From the NCBI RefSeq assembly GCF_000981385.1, contig NZ_LATZ01000012.1:36394-100393 (forward strand): DNA of 64,000 nt, given 5' to 3'. Positions 29,785-38,962 of the stretch are shown one piece after another. Position 1 is the stretch's first letter. Every line of letters begins with the position of its first letter. Under the pieces are notes generated by a model, which was given only the letters and a program-made list of their open reading frames with translations, was not told where the DNA came from and did not search any database. This stretch comes from Bacillus sp. SA1-12. GTDB lineage: Bacteria > Bacillota > Bacilli > Bacillales > Bacillaceae. Position numbers and translations under genes: made by a program.

Positions 29785-30615
29785 ATGAATGTGATTAAAT
29801 TAAAAAAGAAGCTTGAGGAATTTTTTCTAGAAGACTTAGGGGAATGGGATGTTTCAAGTCAAACAATATTTGGACCAGAGGCAAGAGGGAAGGCTGTCAT
29901 TATTTCTAAGGAAAAGGGTATTTTAGCTGGAGTTGATGTGATTCATACAGGGTTTTCCTTATTTCAAGAAAAAGTGGAAGTAAACTTAAAAAAACATGAT
30001 GGTGACAAGCTTAATAATGGTGATATTATCGCGGAAATTGAGGGACCTGTCGCCACAATCCTAAGCGGGGAGCGAGTGATTTTAAATATACTGCAGCGGA
30101 TGAGCGGGATCTCAACATTAACAAATAAGGCGGTAAATCTCCTCCGATCAGATCATACAAGAATTTGCGATACAAGAAAAACATCTCCTGGTTTGCGAAT
30201 GTTTGAAAAATATGCTGTCCGTTGCGGCGGTGGCTATAATCATCGCTTCGGTCTTTATGATGGGGTAATGATTAAGGACAATCATATTGCTTTTGCAGGT
30301 TCGATTCTAAATGCTGTTAAAAAGGTAAGGGAAAAAACAGGTCATATGGTTAAAATTGAAGTGGAAATTGAAACTGAAAAGCAGCTGCTAGAGGCAATCG
30401 AGGCAGGGGCAGATGTTATCATGTTTGACAATCGCTCTCCAGAAGAAGTAGCGAAATTTGTTGAATTAACGCCAAAACATATTGTGACAGAAGCATCTGG
30501 GGGAATTGGACTAAACAATTTAGCTGATTTCCGACATACAAATGTTGATTATATATCTTTAGGCATGTTAACACACTCTTATAAATCGCTAGATATAAGC
30601 TTAAATGTAAAATAG
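29785..30615 (+). CDS. nadC: Nicotinate-nucleotide pyrophosphorylase (quinolinate phosphoribosyltransferase)
   Basis: Converts quinolinate and PRPP to nicotinate mononucleotide. It has 276 residues. Conserved segments are GEWDVSSQTI near the N-terminus, NILQRMSGISTLT, CDTRKTSPGLRMFEKYAVRCGG (substrate-binding Arg/Lys), KIEVEIET, ADVIMFDN and EASGGI. It directly follows nadB and precedes nadA by 11 bases, so the three are co-transcribed. Confidence 0.97.
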   Translation: MNVIKLKKKLEEFFLEDLGEWDVSSQTIFGPEARGKAVIISKEKGILAGVDVIHTGFSLFQEKVEVNLKKHDGDKLNNGDIIAEIEGPVATILSGERVILNILQRMSGISTLTNKAVNLLRSDHTRICDTRKTSPGLRMFEKYAVRCGGGYNHRFGLYDGVMIKDNHIAFAGSILNAVKKVREKTGHMVKIEVEIETEKQLLEAIEAGADVIMFDNRSPEEVAKFVELTPKHIVTEASGGIGLNNLADFRHTNVDYISLGMLTHSYKSLDISLNVK

Positions 30616-30626
30616 GAGGTTAGAAA

Positions 30627-31736
30627 ATGGAATTATTAGATATTCTTGAACATGAGAAAAGAGAAATGATGCCAGAATCCTATAAAAACCGAACAATAGA
30701 AGAAATGGAACGTCGCGTTTGCGAAATTAAAGAAAAATTCGGCTCAAGGCTTTATATTCCTGGCCATCATTATCAAAAAGATGAGGTTGTGCAGTTTTCA
30801 GATGTTACAGGTGACTCTTTGCAGCTAGCACAAGCTGCTGCTGCAAATAAAGAAGCTGAATATATTGTGTTTTGCGGTGTTCATTTTATGGCCGAAACAG
30901 CGGACATGCTAACATCTGAGAATCAAAAGGTGCTTTTACCAGATATGAGAGCCGGCTGCTCAATGGCTGATATGGCTGACATTGAACAAACCGATCGGGC
31001 ATGGGAAGAGCTTCAGCAATTATATGGTGATACGATTCTACCTTTAACATATGTGAACTCTACAGCTGCTATTAAGGCATTCGTAGGAAAAAACGGCGGC
31101 GCAACAGTTACCTCCTCAAATGCTAAGAAAATGTTAGAGTGGGCATTTACTAAGAAGGAAAGAATATTATTTTTACCAGATCAACACTTAGGTAGAAACA
31201 CAGCATATGATTTAGGAATTCCGTTAGAAAAGATGGCGATCTGGAACCCAATTCAAAACAAATTAGAATTTGAAGGTAATATAGAAGATATAGTTGTGAT
31301 CCTTTGGAAAGGCCATTGCTCAGTTCATGAAAATTTCACCGTGAAGAATATAGAACATATTCGTAAAACAGAACCGGATATGAACATCATTGTCCATCCG
31401 GAATGCAATCGGGAGGTCGTTGGTTTATCTGATTATGCTGGCTCAACAAAGTATATCATTGATATGATTGAAGCAGCAGAACCTGGTACAAAATGGGCAA
31501 TCGGTACAGAAATGAATCTAGTGAACCGTTTAATTCAACTAAATAAGGACAAGAAAATCGTATCCTTAAATCCATTTATGTGTCCTTGTTTGACGATGAA
31601 CCGGATTGATCTGCCACATCTCCTTTGGACGCTGGAAGGCTTAGAAAGAGGAGAAATCACGAATCAAATCGAAGTGCCTGAGCATATTACAAAGGATGCT
31701 GTTTTAGCACTGGACCGTATGCTTGCGAATGTTTAA
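30627..31736 (+). CDS. nadA: Quinolinate synthase A
   Basis: An oxygen-sensitive [4Fe-4S] enzyme condensing iminoaspartate with dihydroxyacetone phosphate to quinolinate. It has 369 residues (B. subtilis 368). Three separated cysteine regions likely hold the cluster: the first near residue 110 ([11 protein letters not shown]), the second in GHCSVHENF and the third in [24 protein letters not shown] precedes the ATG. Last gene of the operon; a family A palindrome follows as probable terminator. Confidence 0.97.
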   Translation: MELLDILEHEKREMMPESYKNRTIEEMERRVCEIKEKFGSRLYIPGHHYQKDEVVQFSDVTGDSLQLAQAAAANKEAEYIVFCGVHFMAETADMLTSENQKVLLPDMRAGCSMADMADIEQTDRAWEELQQLYGDTILPLTYVNSTAAIKAFVGKNGGATVTSSNAKKMLEWAFTKKERILFLPDQHLGRNTAYDLGIPLEKMAIWNPIQNKLEFEGNIEDIVVILWKGHCSVHENFTVKNIEHIRKTEPDMNIIVHPECNREVVGLSDYAGSTKYIIDMIEAAEPGTKWAIGTEMNLVNRLIQLNKDKKIVSLNPFMCPCLTMNRIDLPHLLWTLEGLERGEITNQIEVPEHITKDAVLALDRMLANV

Positions 31737-31746
31737 ACCCTGAATT

Positions 31747-31780
31747 GGGGTCAGCCCTCTATACTGAGGTCTGACCCTTT
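31747..31780. terminator. Family A palindromic repeat between nadA and a convergent gene
   Basis: GGGGTCAGCCCTC pairs imperfectly with GAGGTCTGACCC, and TTT follows. It can terminate both the nadA transcript and the opposing gene. It shares GGTCWGMCC ends with elements at 35490, 48502 and 62107. Confidence 0.65.
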
Positions 31781-31796
31781 CACTTTCAAAAGCACT

Positions 31797-32552
31797 TTAT
31801 TTTACCTCAACCGGATTTCTAGTCTTTGGGATTACACCTTTTACTAAATGTCGGTCTGCAATAACTTTCCAATTATTATCCATTTTATAAACAACGTATT
31901 TTATCATGTTTGCTTGATTGTCTATAGTAACGGAAATGTCAGCAATCACAGCAGTATTTGTTAGCATCGTTAGATGATGAACGTGATAGTCAAGCGACGA
32001 TATTTTTTCAAGATTCTCTATTTGCTTATGATCTTTACTAAGCTTTATAGCATATTTCCTTAATGCAGCTTCATTACCTGATTTAATGCTGCTAAAATAA
32101 CCTTTAATCCCGTCAAGAATATCAGTATTTATTCTTTTTTCATCTGCTTGGCTTCTATACAAACCCTTTACAATTCTCCATTTTCCCTCTCTTTTTATAA
32201 CTGGAATTGTCTGAACAATCGCCTGGTCTTCAAAATCTAATGTTACCGATACTAAAGCCAGGTCACTTGAAACAACAATAAGGTCCGTTACTTCTGCTTT
32301 CTGTAAAGGATTTTTCTCACAATCTGTTTGATTAGAGTTATTTCGATTCTCAATATTATGTAATTCAATAGAATACTCTGACATTTCGTCCTTCTTGCAT
32401 TTTTTTTGTGCACTAAAAAAATGAATGGCTGCATTTAAAGCGTTATTTCTCATTGCAATTGTCACCGATTCCTTTTCAGCTGCTTCTACTTGAACAACAT
32501 AATTTGGGGCAATCAAACTTAATAAAACAAATATCATGACTATTTTAAGCAT
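31797..32552 (-). CDS. Secreted protein of unknown function
   Basis: A 251-residue protein with a clear signal peptide (hydrophobic residues 3-20, cleavage probably after VEAAEK or VQVEA). The mature part seems to hold two similar alpha/beta units (about 30-130 and 138-240), each ending in a VxVTxxxxxQxx...VVY/VIKxxGKWRIV-like strand pair. This resembles NTF2-like domains such as those in secreted DUF4878-type proteins. AAGGA lies 9 bases upstream of the ATG. It stands alone between nadA and safA on the opposite strand. No catalytic motif is recognised; the fold suggestion is inference. Confidence 0.75.
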   Translation of the reverse strand: MLKIVMIFVLLSLIAPNYVVQVEAAEKESVTIAMRNNALNAAIHFFSAQKKCKKDEMSEYSIELHNIENRNNSNQTDCEKNPLQKAEVTDLIVVSSDLALVSVTLDFEDQAIVQTIPVIKREGKWRIVKGLYRSQADEKRINTDILDGIKGYFSSIKSGNEAALRKYAIKLSKDHKQIENLEKISSLDYHVHHLTMLTNTAVIADISVTIDNQANMIKYVVYKMDNNWKVIADRHLVKGVIPKTRNPVEVK

Positions 32553-32708
32553 CTAACCATTCCTTATGTTAAGTAAGATTTCCTTATGTTTTCTCATTGG
32601 TTTCGATTTATGTATAAAACATGAAAGTTTTGCGGTTAATAAAATGCTTAATCAAGCATATGAATGAGAAAAGGGTATAGGTTTATCCAATTTTTAATAC
32701 GAGTTTAA

Positions 32709-32737
32709 TCATAATTTCAGTTTTTTCTTCATAAATT
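32709..32737 (+). promoter_or_regulatory. Sigma-E-type promoter of safA-coxA
   Basis: TCATAAT (32709-32715) and CATAAATT (32730-32737) are separated by 14 bases, matching the spoVID and spoIVFA promoters. It lies about 150 bases before safA. The rest of the 333-base gap shows nothing else. Confidence 0.6.
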
Positions 32738-32885
32738 GTGATGAAGATTAATGACATCATGCTTATCGTTTATAAAGTGGAAAAACATCACGCTTACACG
32801 ACTGGATCGATGAGGTAAGAAGCCCATCAGTATAGAAAGAAGTTTTCTGATGGTAGATCTATTTTTATGCTTAGGAGGGAAAGCG

Positions 32886-34613
32886 TTGAAAATTCATATT
32901 GTTCAAAAGGGCGATACTCTTTGGAAAATTGCAAAGAAATACGGGGTTGATTTCGAAGAGTTAAAAAGTATGAACACACAATTGAGCAATCCTGATTTAG
33001 TAATGCCGGGTATGAAAATTAAAGTACCTTCTGGTAATGTTGCAATAAAAAAAGAAGCGCCTATTAAAAAAGAAATGCCGATAAAAAAAGAAATGCCTAA
33101 GGCTGAACATCCTTTTGCTAAAGAAAAACCAAAAGAGGTAGTAGATGTAGAAGATACTGCACCGAAAGATGTCGTAACTGAAAAACCATCAAAACCTTAT
33201 ATACCGCCTGTACCTAATGTTCAGCATCCGGTATATACTGGAGTTGATATGAATAATTATTATACGGTGAATATGGCGATGATGCCGCAAATGCCCAATC
33301 CGCAATTGCCGCCAAAACCCGAAAATGTGTTACCAAATATAATGAAGGATGATGAAGACACCTATAAGACACCTGCTAAAGAGCTACCAGCTAAAGAGCT
33401 ACCAGCTAAAGAAATGCCAGTTAAAGAACTACCAAAAGATTTACCTAAAGAGCAACCTAAGGAGCAGCCATATTACACATCACCATTACAACAAGAGGAG
33501 GATTCAAAAGATATGGCAAATATGCCGAATGTACCGAATATGCCAATGCCAATGAATGTTGCACCAGCCATGTATCAGCCGTATTGTCCACCATATATGG
33601 TGCCTGTTTCACCTGTATTACCTGGCAGTGGATTATGTCCGCCAGGGCCATATTATCCAATGCCATATGGTTACGGTCCAGCAATGCCGCAACAGCCATA
33701 CCCAACCGCAGTTAGTCCTGCGGAATTTGATGACGATGATGATGAACTTGGGTCTTATGCACCGAATATGCCATATCCGCAAGCAGTAGCGCCTGCACAC
33801 TTTGGTCATGGATTTCCAGTAAATCCATTTGCAGGTGTACCAGTGTCTCCAGTATTACCAGGACCGGGATTTCATTATCCTAGCCAAGTTTTAGGGGCAT
33901 ATGAAGATCCGTATGACGACGGTGATTATGAAAATACAGCCATTGCTCCAGCATATGACCAGAAAGATTGCGGATGCGGCGGACCTGCTCCTCAGATGAG
34001 TCCATATCAACAAATGCCACAGTATGGCTATCCAATGCAGCAGCCATACGGAGGCTATCCAATGCAACAGCCATACGGAGGCTATCCAATGCAGCAGCCA
34101 TATGGAGGCTACCCAATGCAGCAACCATTTGGTGGTTATCAAGGACAACAATTCATGGGCCCGCAAGGACAGGAAGTTATGGGCCCGCAAGGACAACAAT
34201 TCATGGGCCCGCAAGGACAACAATTCATGGGCCCGCAAGGGCAACAATTCATGGGCCCACAAGGGCAACAATTCATGGGCCAGCAAGGACAGGAATTCAT
34301 GGGTCCACAAGGACAGGAATTCATGGGCCAGCAAGGACAGGAATTCATGGGCCAGCAAGGACAGGAATTCATGGGCCAGCAAGGACAGGAATTCATGGGC
34401 CAGCAAGGACAGGAATTCATGGGCCCACAAGGACAACAATTCATGGGCCCACAAGGACAACAATTTATGGGCCCGCAAGGACAACAATTTATGGGTGACC
34501 AAGGACAGCAGTTTATGGGTCAACAAGGTTTTTCCCCAGAGCAAATGGCACAAGGCGGCCAAATGTTTGAAATGCCTGATTTTGATAGCAGGGAAGATGA
34601 TGACGAAGATTAA
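32886..34613 (+). CDS. safA: Spore coat assembly protein SafA, repeat-expanded
   Basis: SafA is the inner-coat morphogenetic protein that binds cortex through LysM and interacts with SpoVID. It has 575 residues, against 387 in B. subtilis. TTG at 32886 follows AGGAGG and gives the conserved start MKIHIVQKGDTLWKIAKKYG; the frame is open further back without homology. The LysM domain is 1-47. Then come Lys/Glu/Pro-rich PAKEL repeats (about 155-190), a Pro/Met/Tyr-rich region, four PYGGYPMQQ-type 9-residue repeats, and 15 tandem 8-residue repeats of the type MGPQGQQF. The extra length is in the repeats. It leads a two-gene unit with coxA. Confidence 0.93.
   Translation: MKIHIVQKGDTLWKIAKKYGVDFEELKSMNTQLSNPDLVMPGMKIKVPSGNVAIKKEAPIKKEMPIKKEMPKAEHPFAKEKPKEVVDVEDTAPKDVVTEKPSKPYIPPVPNVQHPVYTGVDMNNYYTVNMAMMPQMPNPQLPPKPENVLPNIMKDDEDTYKTPAKELPAKELPAKEMPVKELPKDLPKEQPKEQPYYTSPLQQEEDSKDMANMPNVPNMPMPMNVAPAMYQPYCPPYMVPVSPVLPGSGLCPPGPYYPMPYGYGPAMPQQPYPTAVSPAEFDDDDDELGSYAPNMPYPQAVAPAHFGHGFPVNPFAGVPVSPVLPGPGFHYPSQVLGAYEDPYDDGDYENTAIAPAYDQKDCGCGGPAPQMSPYQQMPQYGYPMQQPYGGYPMQQPYGGYPMQQPYGGYPMQQPFGGYQGQQFMGPQGQEVMGPQGQQFMGPQGQQFMGPQGQQFMGPQGQQFMGQQGQEFMGPQGQEFMGQQGQEFMGQQGQEFMGQQGQEFMGQQGQEFMGPQGQQFMGPQGQQFMGPQGQQFMGDQGQQFMGQQGFSPEQMAQGGQMFEMPDFDSREDDDED
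34027..34140 (+). repeat. 27-base tandem repeats within safA
   Basis: About four copies encode the 9-residue unit GGYPMQQPY, differing mostly at silent positions (CAG/CAA, TAC/TAT). Confidence 0.9.
34155..34530 (+). repeat. 24-base tandem repeats within safA
   Basis: Fifteen complete units of 24 bases from ATG at 34155 to 34514, plus a partial sixteenth. They encode MG(P/Q/D)QGQ(Q/E)(F/V). Units 8-11 are nearly identical, indicating recent duplication. The repeats leave all six frames largely open, which creates false long ORFs. Confidence 0.95.
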
Positions 34614-34626
34614 ATCGATTAAATCT

Positions 34627-34656
34627 GCAGAGGTAAGGGAGATACCTCTGCTTTTT
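34627..34656 (+). terminator. Terminator of safA
   Basis: GCAGAGGTA / TACCTCTGC perfect 9-bp stem, 7-base loop and TTTTT. Confidence 0.85.
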
Positions 34657-34769
34657 CTTGTCTCCAATATTACCGTTAACTAACAGATTGATTTCTCTGT
34701 AAAAGGTACAAGCTAGTTAATGAGCGCGATATCGTGCTCTTTGAAAGTACCTACAGGGGGGTAATCGTA

Positions 34770-35477
34770 TTGATAAACAAGAAAAAAGCTTCAGCCTATA
34801 CTGCAATCGCACTTCTGACGTCAGGTTTAACAGCCTGTAATAATAATGAGGGTGCATTAGATACAAGATATAATGATAACACTCAACCCATGGGATACTA
34901 TTCAAATGAAGATACGAATGTAGATAATGAAGGTCCTGTAACGGAAATGATGGATGGTGCGAATAATGAAAACAATTATTTCCGTAGAGTTAATAATCGC
35001 AATGCAAATATGGACAATCCTACAGCACCTTTAGGTGACCAAGATGATGGGCTTGTTCGTGATAATCGGTTTAGACGTACTGATACTAATTACCATGGCC
35101 ATCTAAATCAACAAGGAAATAATGATCGTGATGATAATGAGATCTCACGAAAAGTTAGGGCTTCCGTTGAGAAAATGAACAATATTGATGATGCACGTGT
35201 ATTGATAACAGAAAATAACATTTTGGTTGCTGTTCAAACAGATACTGCTGCTGATGATAAACTAAAAAATAAAATCAAAAATAATGTTCGAAAAATGGCT
35301 GACGGTCGAGATGTTCAGGTTGTAACAGATCAAGGAACCTTTAACCGTGTTCGTAACATAGATAATAATATTCAAAATGGTGTAGACCGCACAAGAATTG
35401 ATAATGATATTAACAATCTTATGAATGATCTTGGAAATGCGGTACAGCGCCCTTTTAATGGAAATCGTAACGAATAA
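34770..35477 (+). CDS. coxA: YhcN/YlaJ-family sporulation lipoprotein (CoxA-like)
   Basis: A homologue, by position and family, of the B. subtilis spore-cortex protein CoxA encoded after safA. It has 235 residues from TTG at 34770, eight bases after a GGGGGG ribosome site. A lipoprotein signal ends in LTSGLTAC (lipobox Cys near 23). An Asn/Asp-rich linker (about 25-125) precedes the YhcN/YlaJ domain (about 130-200; RVLITENNILVAVQTD, VQVVTDQGTFNRV). A terminator separates it from safA, so its expression may be lower or independent. Its role in spores is not well defined. Confidence 0.85.
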   Translation: MINKKKASAYTAIALLTSGLTACNNNEGALDTRYNDNTQPMGYYSNEDTNVDNEGPVTEMMDGANNENNYFRRVNNRNANMDNPTAPLGDQDDGLVRDNRFRRTDTNYHGHLNQQGNNDRDDNEISRKVRASVEKMNNIDDARVLITENNILVAVQTDTAADDKLKNKIKNNVRKMADGRDVQVVTDQGTFNRVRNIDNNIQNGVDRTRIDNDINNLMNDLGNAVQRPFNGNRNE

Positions 35478-35489
35478 GCAATGACTCTA

Positions 35490-35575
35490 GAGGGGTCTGA
35501 CTTTTTAAAAAACAATATAAAGAACTACCTTTATTTTAGGTTCTTTATATTGTGTATAAGGGTCAGACCCTTTTA
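35490..35575. terminator. Family A palindromic repeat with inserted inner hairpin, after coxA
   Basis: Outer ends AGGGGTCTGAC and GGGTCAGACCC pair. Inside, AACAATATAAAGAAC pairs with GTTCTTTATATTGT. TTTT follows. It probably terminates coxA. Confidence 0.75.
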
Positions 35576-35580
35576 AATAT

Positions 35581-35690
35581 GAAATGGAAAGGATATCCGA
35601 GGCTTCTGCGGGAGAAAAACCGGCAGAAAAAATCTAAGCTCCCTATGGCAATGAGGCAGCTTCTGAATATAATGGACTTCAACAGGCTAG
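35581..35690. repeat. Decayed dispersed repeat, family C (partial)
   Basis: GAGGCTTCTGCGGGAGAAAA at 35599-35618 matches the core of the Bacillus family C element (GAGACTCCTGCGGGAG). The right end is eroded. Confidence 0.45.
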
Positions 35691-35779
35691 TTAAACACAG
35701 CATTTAATTTAAGTGAGTCCAATCATTAATAGGATATGGTATGATAGATGAGTTGAATTTTAAGTAGCAGGTGATTGGA

Positions 35780-35968
35780 ATGGAAGACAAAGGAATAAAA
35801 CGAGAAACAAAAGGAATAGATACATCAATTGTTTATGACTTTAAACAATATCCGGACGAGATCAGTGGCCGATGTGATAATTGCGGAAATACTTTATTTA
35901 AGAGTTCTGTTAAGGATTTCATTTTTTTAAGGGAATGCAGGGAATGTGGGATGAAAAAAAGCATATAA
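35780..35968 (+). CDS. Small zinc-ribbon protein of unknown function
   Basis: A 62-residue protein from ATG at 35780 with AGGTGAT upstream. Two CxxC pairs (CDNC near residue 35 and CREC near 55) are about 16 residues apart, a typical zinc-ribbon spacing. The N-terminus is Lys/Asp-rich without homology that I recognise. It stands alone between coxA and bofC. Zinc binding is inferred from the cysteines only. Confidence 0.65.
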   Translation: MEDKGIKRETKGIDTSIVYDFKQYPDEISGRCDNCGNTLFKSSVKDFIFLRECRECGMKKSI

Positions 35969-36105
35969 TAGAAATTCGTTTTCAATGAAAGTTTTTTTAA
36001 AAGTTTATTTTTTGGACTTAGTCATGGTGTCTTGCTCAAATCTGACCACTAAGAAAGTTTCATAAGTGTTTAAGTTGCTGGTCAAGGTTTTGGCATTTTT
36101 CTTAT

Positions 36106-36150
36106 AAAAAGTCACTCAGTAAGAGAACTTCTATACCTGAGTGACTTTAT
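36106..36150 (-). terminator. Terminator of the small membrane protein gene
   Basis: AAGTCACTCAG pairs perfectly with CTGAGTGACTT. Read on the minus strand, it is followed by TTTTT. Confidence 0.85.
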
Positions 36151-36163
36151 ACTTTGTATAAAA

Positions 36164-36352
36164 CTAATTATTTGAAAATAAATATCTAACGCCTTTATAG
36201 ATAAGAACAACTGAGAAAACCAAAATTGTTAATACACCAACAACTGTAGTAAATGGTGCTAAACTAGCTAAAAATGTTCCAGCTAATGGCACCTCAACTA
36301 AAGCAAAACCTGATAAGATTGCTGCTAAATATAAGAAAATCCAACTATTCAT
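36164..36352 (-). CDS. Small membrane protein of unknown function
   Basis: A 62-residue, very hydrophobic protein with two predicted spans (about residues 4-30 and 35-55) and a basic/Asn end (YKGVRYLFSNN). AGGAGGGG precedes its ATG and a strong terminator follows, so it is a complete single-gene unit. Family not recognised; the two-span shape resembles small holin-like or stress membrane proteins, but that is only a resemblance. Confidence 0.72.
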   Translation of the reverse strand: MNSWIFLYLAAILSGFALVEVPLAGTFLASLAPFTTVVGVLTILVFSVVLIYKGVRYLFSNN

Positions 36353-36621
36353 TTATAACCCCTCCTTTACTTACAATATATGACCTATAAGAAAGGGAAG
36401 TATAATGAAAGAGCCTATGAAAGAAATGATTATTTTACAATGAAGACCTCTATTCTTTCTGTTGTTAATAGCTTATTAATTAAAGTGGAAGGTTTTGGAT
36501 TTAGAATTAGGATGATAAGTTGGTTAAAACTTCTATTATTGGTCACAATATTATCGAACAGACTTATATCGTTTTACATGAAAGAAGAGCTTTGAAGAAA
36601 TTAATGATCGAGGTGAGATTG
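36353..36621. other. Gap before bofC without a convincing gene
   Basis: The stretch holds short open frames in two phases. One is a 12-codon frame at 36404 with AAAGGGAAG upstream, too short to call. The frame in phase with bofC runs back to TTG at 36520, but without a signal-like start. Confidence 0.4.
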
Positions 36622-37143
36622 ATGAGAACGTTTCATCTAAGTCGCATCCTTACCGTTTGCATGTTAATTATCTTGTTTGGATTGTATTTAAACGGTAACC
36701 ATGTAAAAGCTTTAGAAAAAATAGTTGATAAGCCGTTAACTGTAAAATTGGTTTTACAGCGTGTTTACCTAGACGGAGAATTAAGTGAAGAAGTTACAAA
36801 TGAAACCATACTCTCTATGGAAGATTTTTGGGCTGCGTATGATAGCTGGCAGTTAATTGATCAAAGTGAAGAAAAGATTGTTCTTCAACAAAAAATTGAC
36901 GATATTTCACCATTGTTAAAAACAAATGGTTACTTTGGAATTGATGGAGATGGAGTATTATCATTATTTAATGGAAAGCCTGAAACTCAGGATGTTATTC
37001 AATCTTTCTTTCAAATAGATGTTAAAAAGCTCGAAAGCCGCAAGCACGATGAATTAATCCAAGGTATTCGGATTCATTCCAAAGATCAATACTTAGAAGT
37101 GTTAAAAACTTATGAAGCTTATTCCAAAACAGAAAAGAAATAA
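36622..37143 (+). CDS. bofC: Forespore regulator of the sigma-K checkpoint BofC
   Basis: BofC is made in the forespore, is secreted into the intermembrane space and inhibits SpoIVB, which signals to SpoIVFA/FB. It has 173 residues from ATG at 36622 with GAGGTG upstream; the frame is open from 36520, but that start would bury the signal peptide. The signal anchor is about residues 7-25. Conserved parts are VQLxRVYLDGELSEE-like residues near 40, MEDFWAAYDSW, the DISPLLKTNGYFGI segment and IQSFFQID. It is placed upstream of ruvAB, as in B. subtilis, although csbX is absent. Confidence 0.92.
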   Translation: MRTFHLSRILTVCMLIILFGLYLNGNHVKALEKIVDKPLTVKLVLQRVYLDGELSEEVTNETILSMEDFWAAYDSWQLIDQSEEKIVLQQKIDDISPLLKTNGYFGIDGDGVLSLFNGKPETQDVIQSFFQIDVKKLESRKHDELIQGIRIHSKDQYLEVLKTYEAYSKTEKK

Positions 37144-37144
37144 T

Positions 37145-37188
37145 AAAGGCTAACTTGAAGATGATTATCTTTTAAGTTAGCTTTTTTT
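37145..37188 (+). terminator. Terminator of bofC
   Basis: AAAGGCTAACTT pairs with AAGTTAGCTTT, and a T run follows. Confidence 0.8.
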
Positions 37189-37338
37189 CAGTTATCTGAA
37201 AATTACCATGAAGGGCCTATTAATGGTATGATAGATATAGAACAATTGTACGTAATCTGTTTCATTGTCATCAAAAATTCTTCTGATTAGCAGTTTTTTT
37301 TGATACAATGGGGAACAGTCCCGGGAGAGGTGAATATG

Positions 37339-37947
37339 TTGATTGAATTTATTAAAGGGTATGTTGATCACATAACCCCTGAGTACATTGTGATTGACCA
37401 TCATGGTTTAGGATATCAAATCCATACTCCAAATCCGTTTAGTTATCGAAAAAGCAGACAAGAGGAAATCATAATATATACATATCAGCATGTACGAGAA
37501 GATATTTTAGCTTTATATGGTTTTCAAACAAGAGAAGAAAAAGCTTTGTTTATGAAACTGCTCAATGTAACGGGAATTGGCCCAAAAGGTGCATTGGCAA
37601 TCCTTGCCTCTGGTAATCCATCACAGGTCATAGAAGCAATAGAAAATGAAAATGATACATTTTTAGTAAAGTTCCCTGGTGTAGGGAAGAAAACCGCACG
37701 GCAAATTATATTGGATTTAAAGGGAAAGCTTGGAGATGTTGCAGTCCTATATGCACCAGATTTATTTACTCATCAAGTAATGGAAGAGAAACATGCAGCA
37801 AACTATGCATTAAATGAAGCGATTGAGGCATTAAAAGTATTGGGCTATGCTGAACGTGAAATTAAAAAAGTTGTTCCGTCCTTACAGGAAGAGAGTTTGA
37901 CAACAGATCAATATGTAAAAAAAGCATTGCAAAAGCTATTGAAGTAA
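37339..37947 (+). CDS. ruvA: Holliday junction DNA helicase RuvA
   Basis: RuvA binds Holliday junctions as a tetramer and loads RuvB for branch migration. It has 202 residues from TTG at 37339 (203 from the adjacent ATG at 37336); AGAGGTG at 37326-37332 fits the TTG better, and the family start is MIEF. An OB-fold N-terminal domain is followed by two helix-hairpin-helix motifs ([33 protein letters not shown]) and the C-terminal RuvB-binding domain (about 150-202). Followed directly by ruvB. Confidence 0.96.
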   Translation: MIEFIKGYVDHITPEYIVIDHHGLGYQIHTPNPFSYRKSRQEEIIIYTYQHVREDILALYGFQTREEKALFMKLLNVTGIGPKGALAILASGNPSQVIEAIENENDTFLVKFPGVGKKTARQIILDLKGKLGDVAVLYAPDLFTHQVMEEKHAANYALNEAIEALKVLGYAEREIKKVVPSLQEESLTTDQYVKKALQKLLK

Positions 37948-37957
37948 GGTGATAAAC

Positions 37958-38962
37958 ATGGAAGAACGCCTAGTATCCAGTGAAGCAGATTCTGGAGAAT
38001 CTTTTATTGAACAAAGCTTAAGGCCGCAGAATTTAGCGCAATACATTGGGCAAAACAAGGTAAAAGAAAACTTAAAGGTGTTTATCGAAGCAGCTAAAAT
38101 GCGCGGTGAAACATTGGACCATGTCCTTTTATATGGTCCTCCTGGATTGGGAAAAACCACATTAGCAACAATAATTGCCAATGAAATGGGAGTTAATATT
38201 CGAACAACATCAGGACCAGCGATTGAAAGACCGGGTGATTTAGCCGCGGTTCTAACTGCACTTGAGCCAGGAGATGTATTGTTTATTGATGAAATTCATC
38301 GTTTGCATCGTTCGATAGAGGAAGTGTTGTATCCGGCAATGGAAGATTTTTGCCTTGATATTGTTATTGGTAAAGGCTCAACAGCAAGGTCTGTTCGCTT
38401 AGATCTTCCACCTTTTACTCTTATCGGTGCTACAACAAGGGTTGGTTTATTAACCGCTCCACTTAGAGACCGCTTTGGTGTATTAAGCAGATTGGAATAC
38501 TATAATGAAAAACAGCTTGCTCATATTGTTGAACGGACAGCAGATATATTAGGAATTGGCATCGAAAAGGATGGCGCCATTGAAATGGCAAGGCGATCTC
38601 GGGGCACACCGCGAATCGCAAATCGCTTGTTAAGGCGAGTAAGGGATTTTGCTCAAGTAATTGGTAAAGAGACGATCACAAATGAATTAGCAGTAGATGC
38701 TTTGGAAAAGCTTCAAGTAGATAAATTAGGATTGGACCATATCGATCATAAGCTGTTATTAGGTATTATTGAAAAATTCCGCGGGGGTCCGGTTGGAATT
38801 GATACAATTTCGGCAACAATAGGAGAAGAGTCACACACAATAGAGGATGTTTATGAGCCATATTTGCTGCAAATTGGATTTCTCCAACGTACCCCGCGAG
38901 GGAGAATAGTAACAGATCTGGTCTACCGTCATTTTCAAATGGAGGTTCCGCAAAATGACTGA
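37958..38962 (+). CDS. ruvB: Holliday junction branch migration helicase RuvB
   Basis: The AAA+ hexameric motor for branch migration. It has 334 residues from ATG at 37958, ten bases after ruvA, with AAGGTGAT as ribosome site. Walker A is GPPGLGKTT (60-68), Walker [12 protein letters not shown], sensor I GATTR and the arginine-finger region APLRDRFG. The C-terminal winged helix includes [10 protein letters not shown]. It overlaps the next small gene by 8 bases. Confidence 0.98.
   Translation: MEERLVSSEADSGESFIEQSLRPQNLAQYIGQNKVKENLKVFIEAAKMRGETLDHVLLYGPPGLGKTTLATIIANEMGVNIRTTSGPAIERPGDLAAVLTALEPGDVLFIDEIHRLHRSIEEVLYPAMEDFCLDIVIGKGSTARSVRLDLPPFTLIGATTRVGLLTAPLRDRFGVLSRLEYYNEKQLAHIVERTADILGIGIEKDGAIEMARRSRGTPRIANRLLRRVRDFAQVIGKETITNELAVDALEKLQVDKLGLDHIDHKLLLGIIEKFRGGPVGIDTISATIGEESHTIEDVYEPYLLQIGFLQRTPRGRIVTDLVYRHFQMEVPQND

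Noticed and set aside
34155..34530. CRISPR-like regular repeats
   Set aside because: The repeats are contiguous 24-base units without spacers, in frame with safA, and there are no cas genes in the window.
33891..34683. Long open frames on both strands across the safA repeats (219-258 codons)
   Set aside because: They arise because 24- and 27-base repeats lack stops in every frame. Their products are simple His/Leu/Ser or Trp/Asn repeats, while safA in its frame has a LysM domain and a ribosome site.
36404..36442. 12-codon leader peptide before bofC
   Set aside because: It has a fair ribosome site but no linked attenuator, no regulatory codon run and no conservation that can be judged here.
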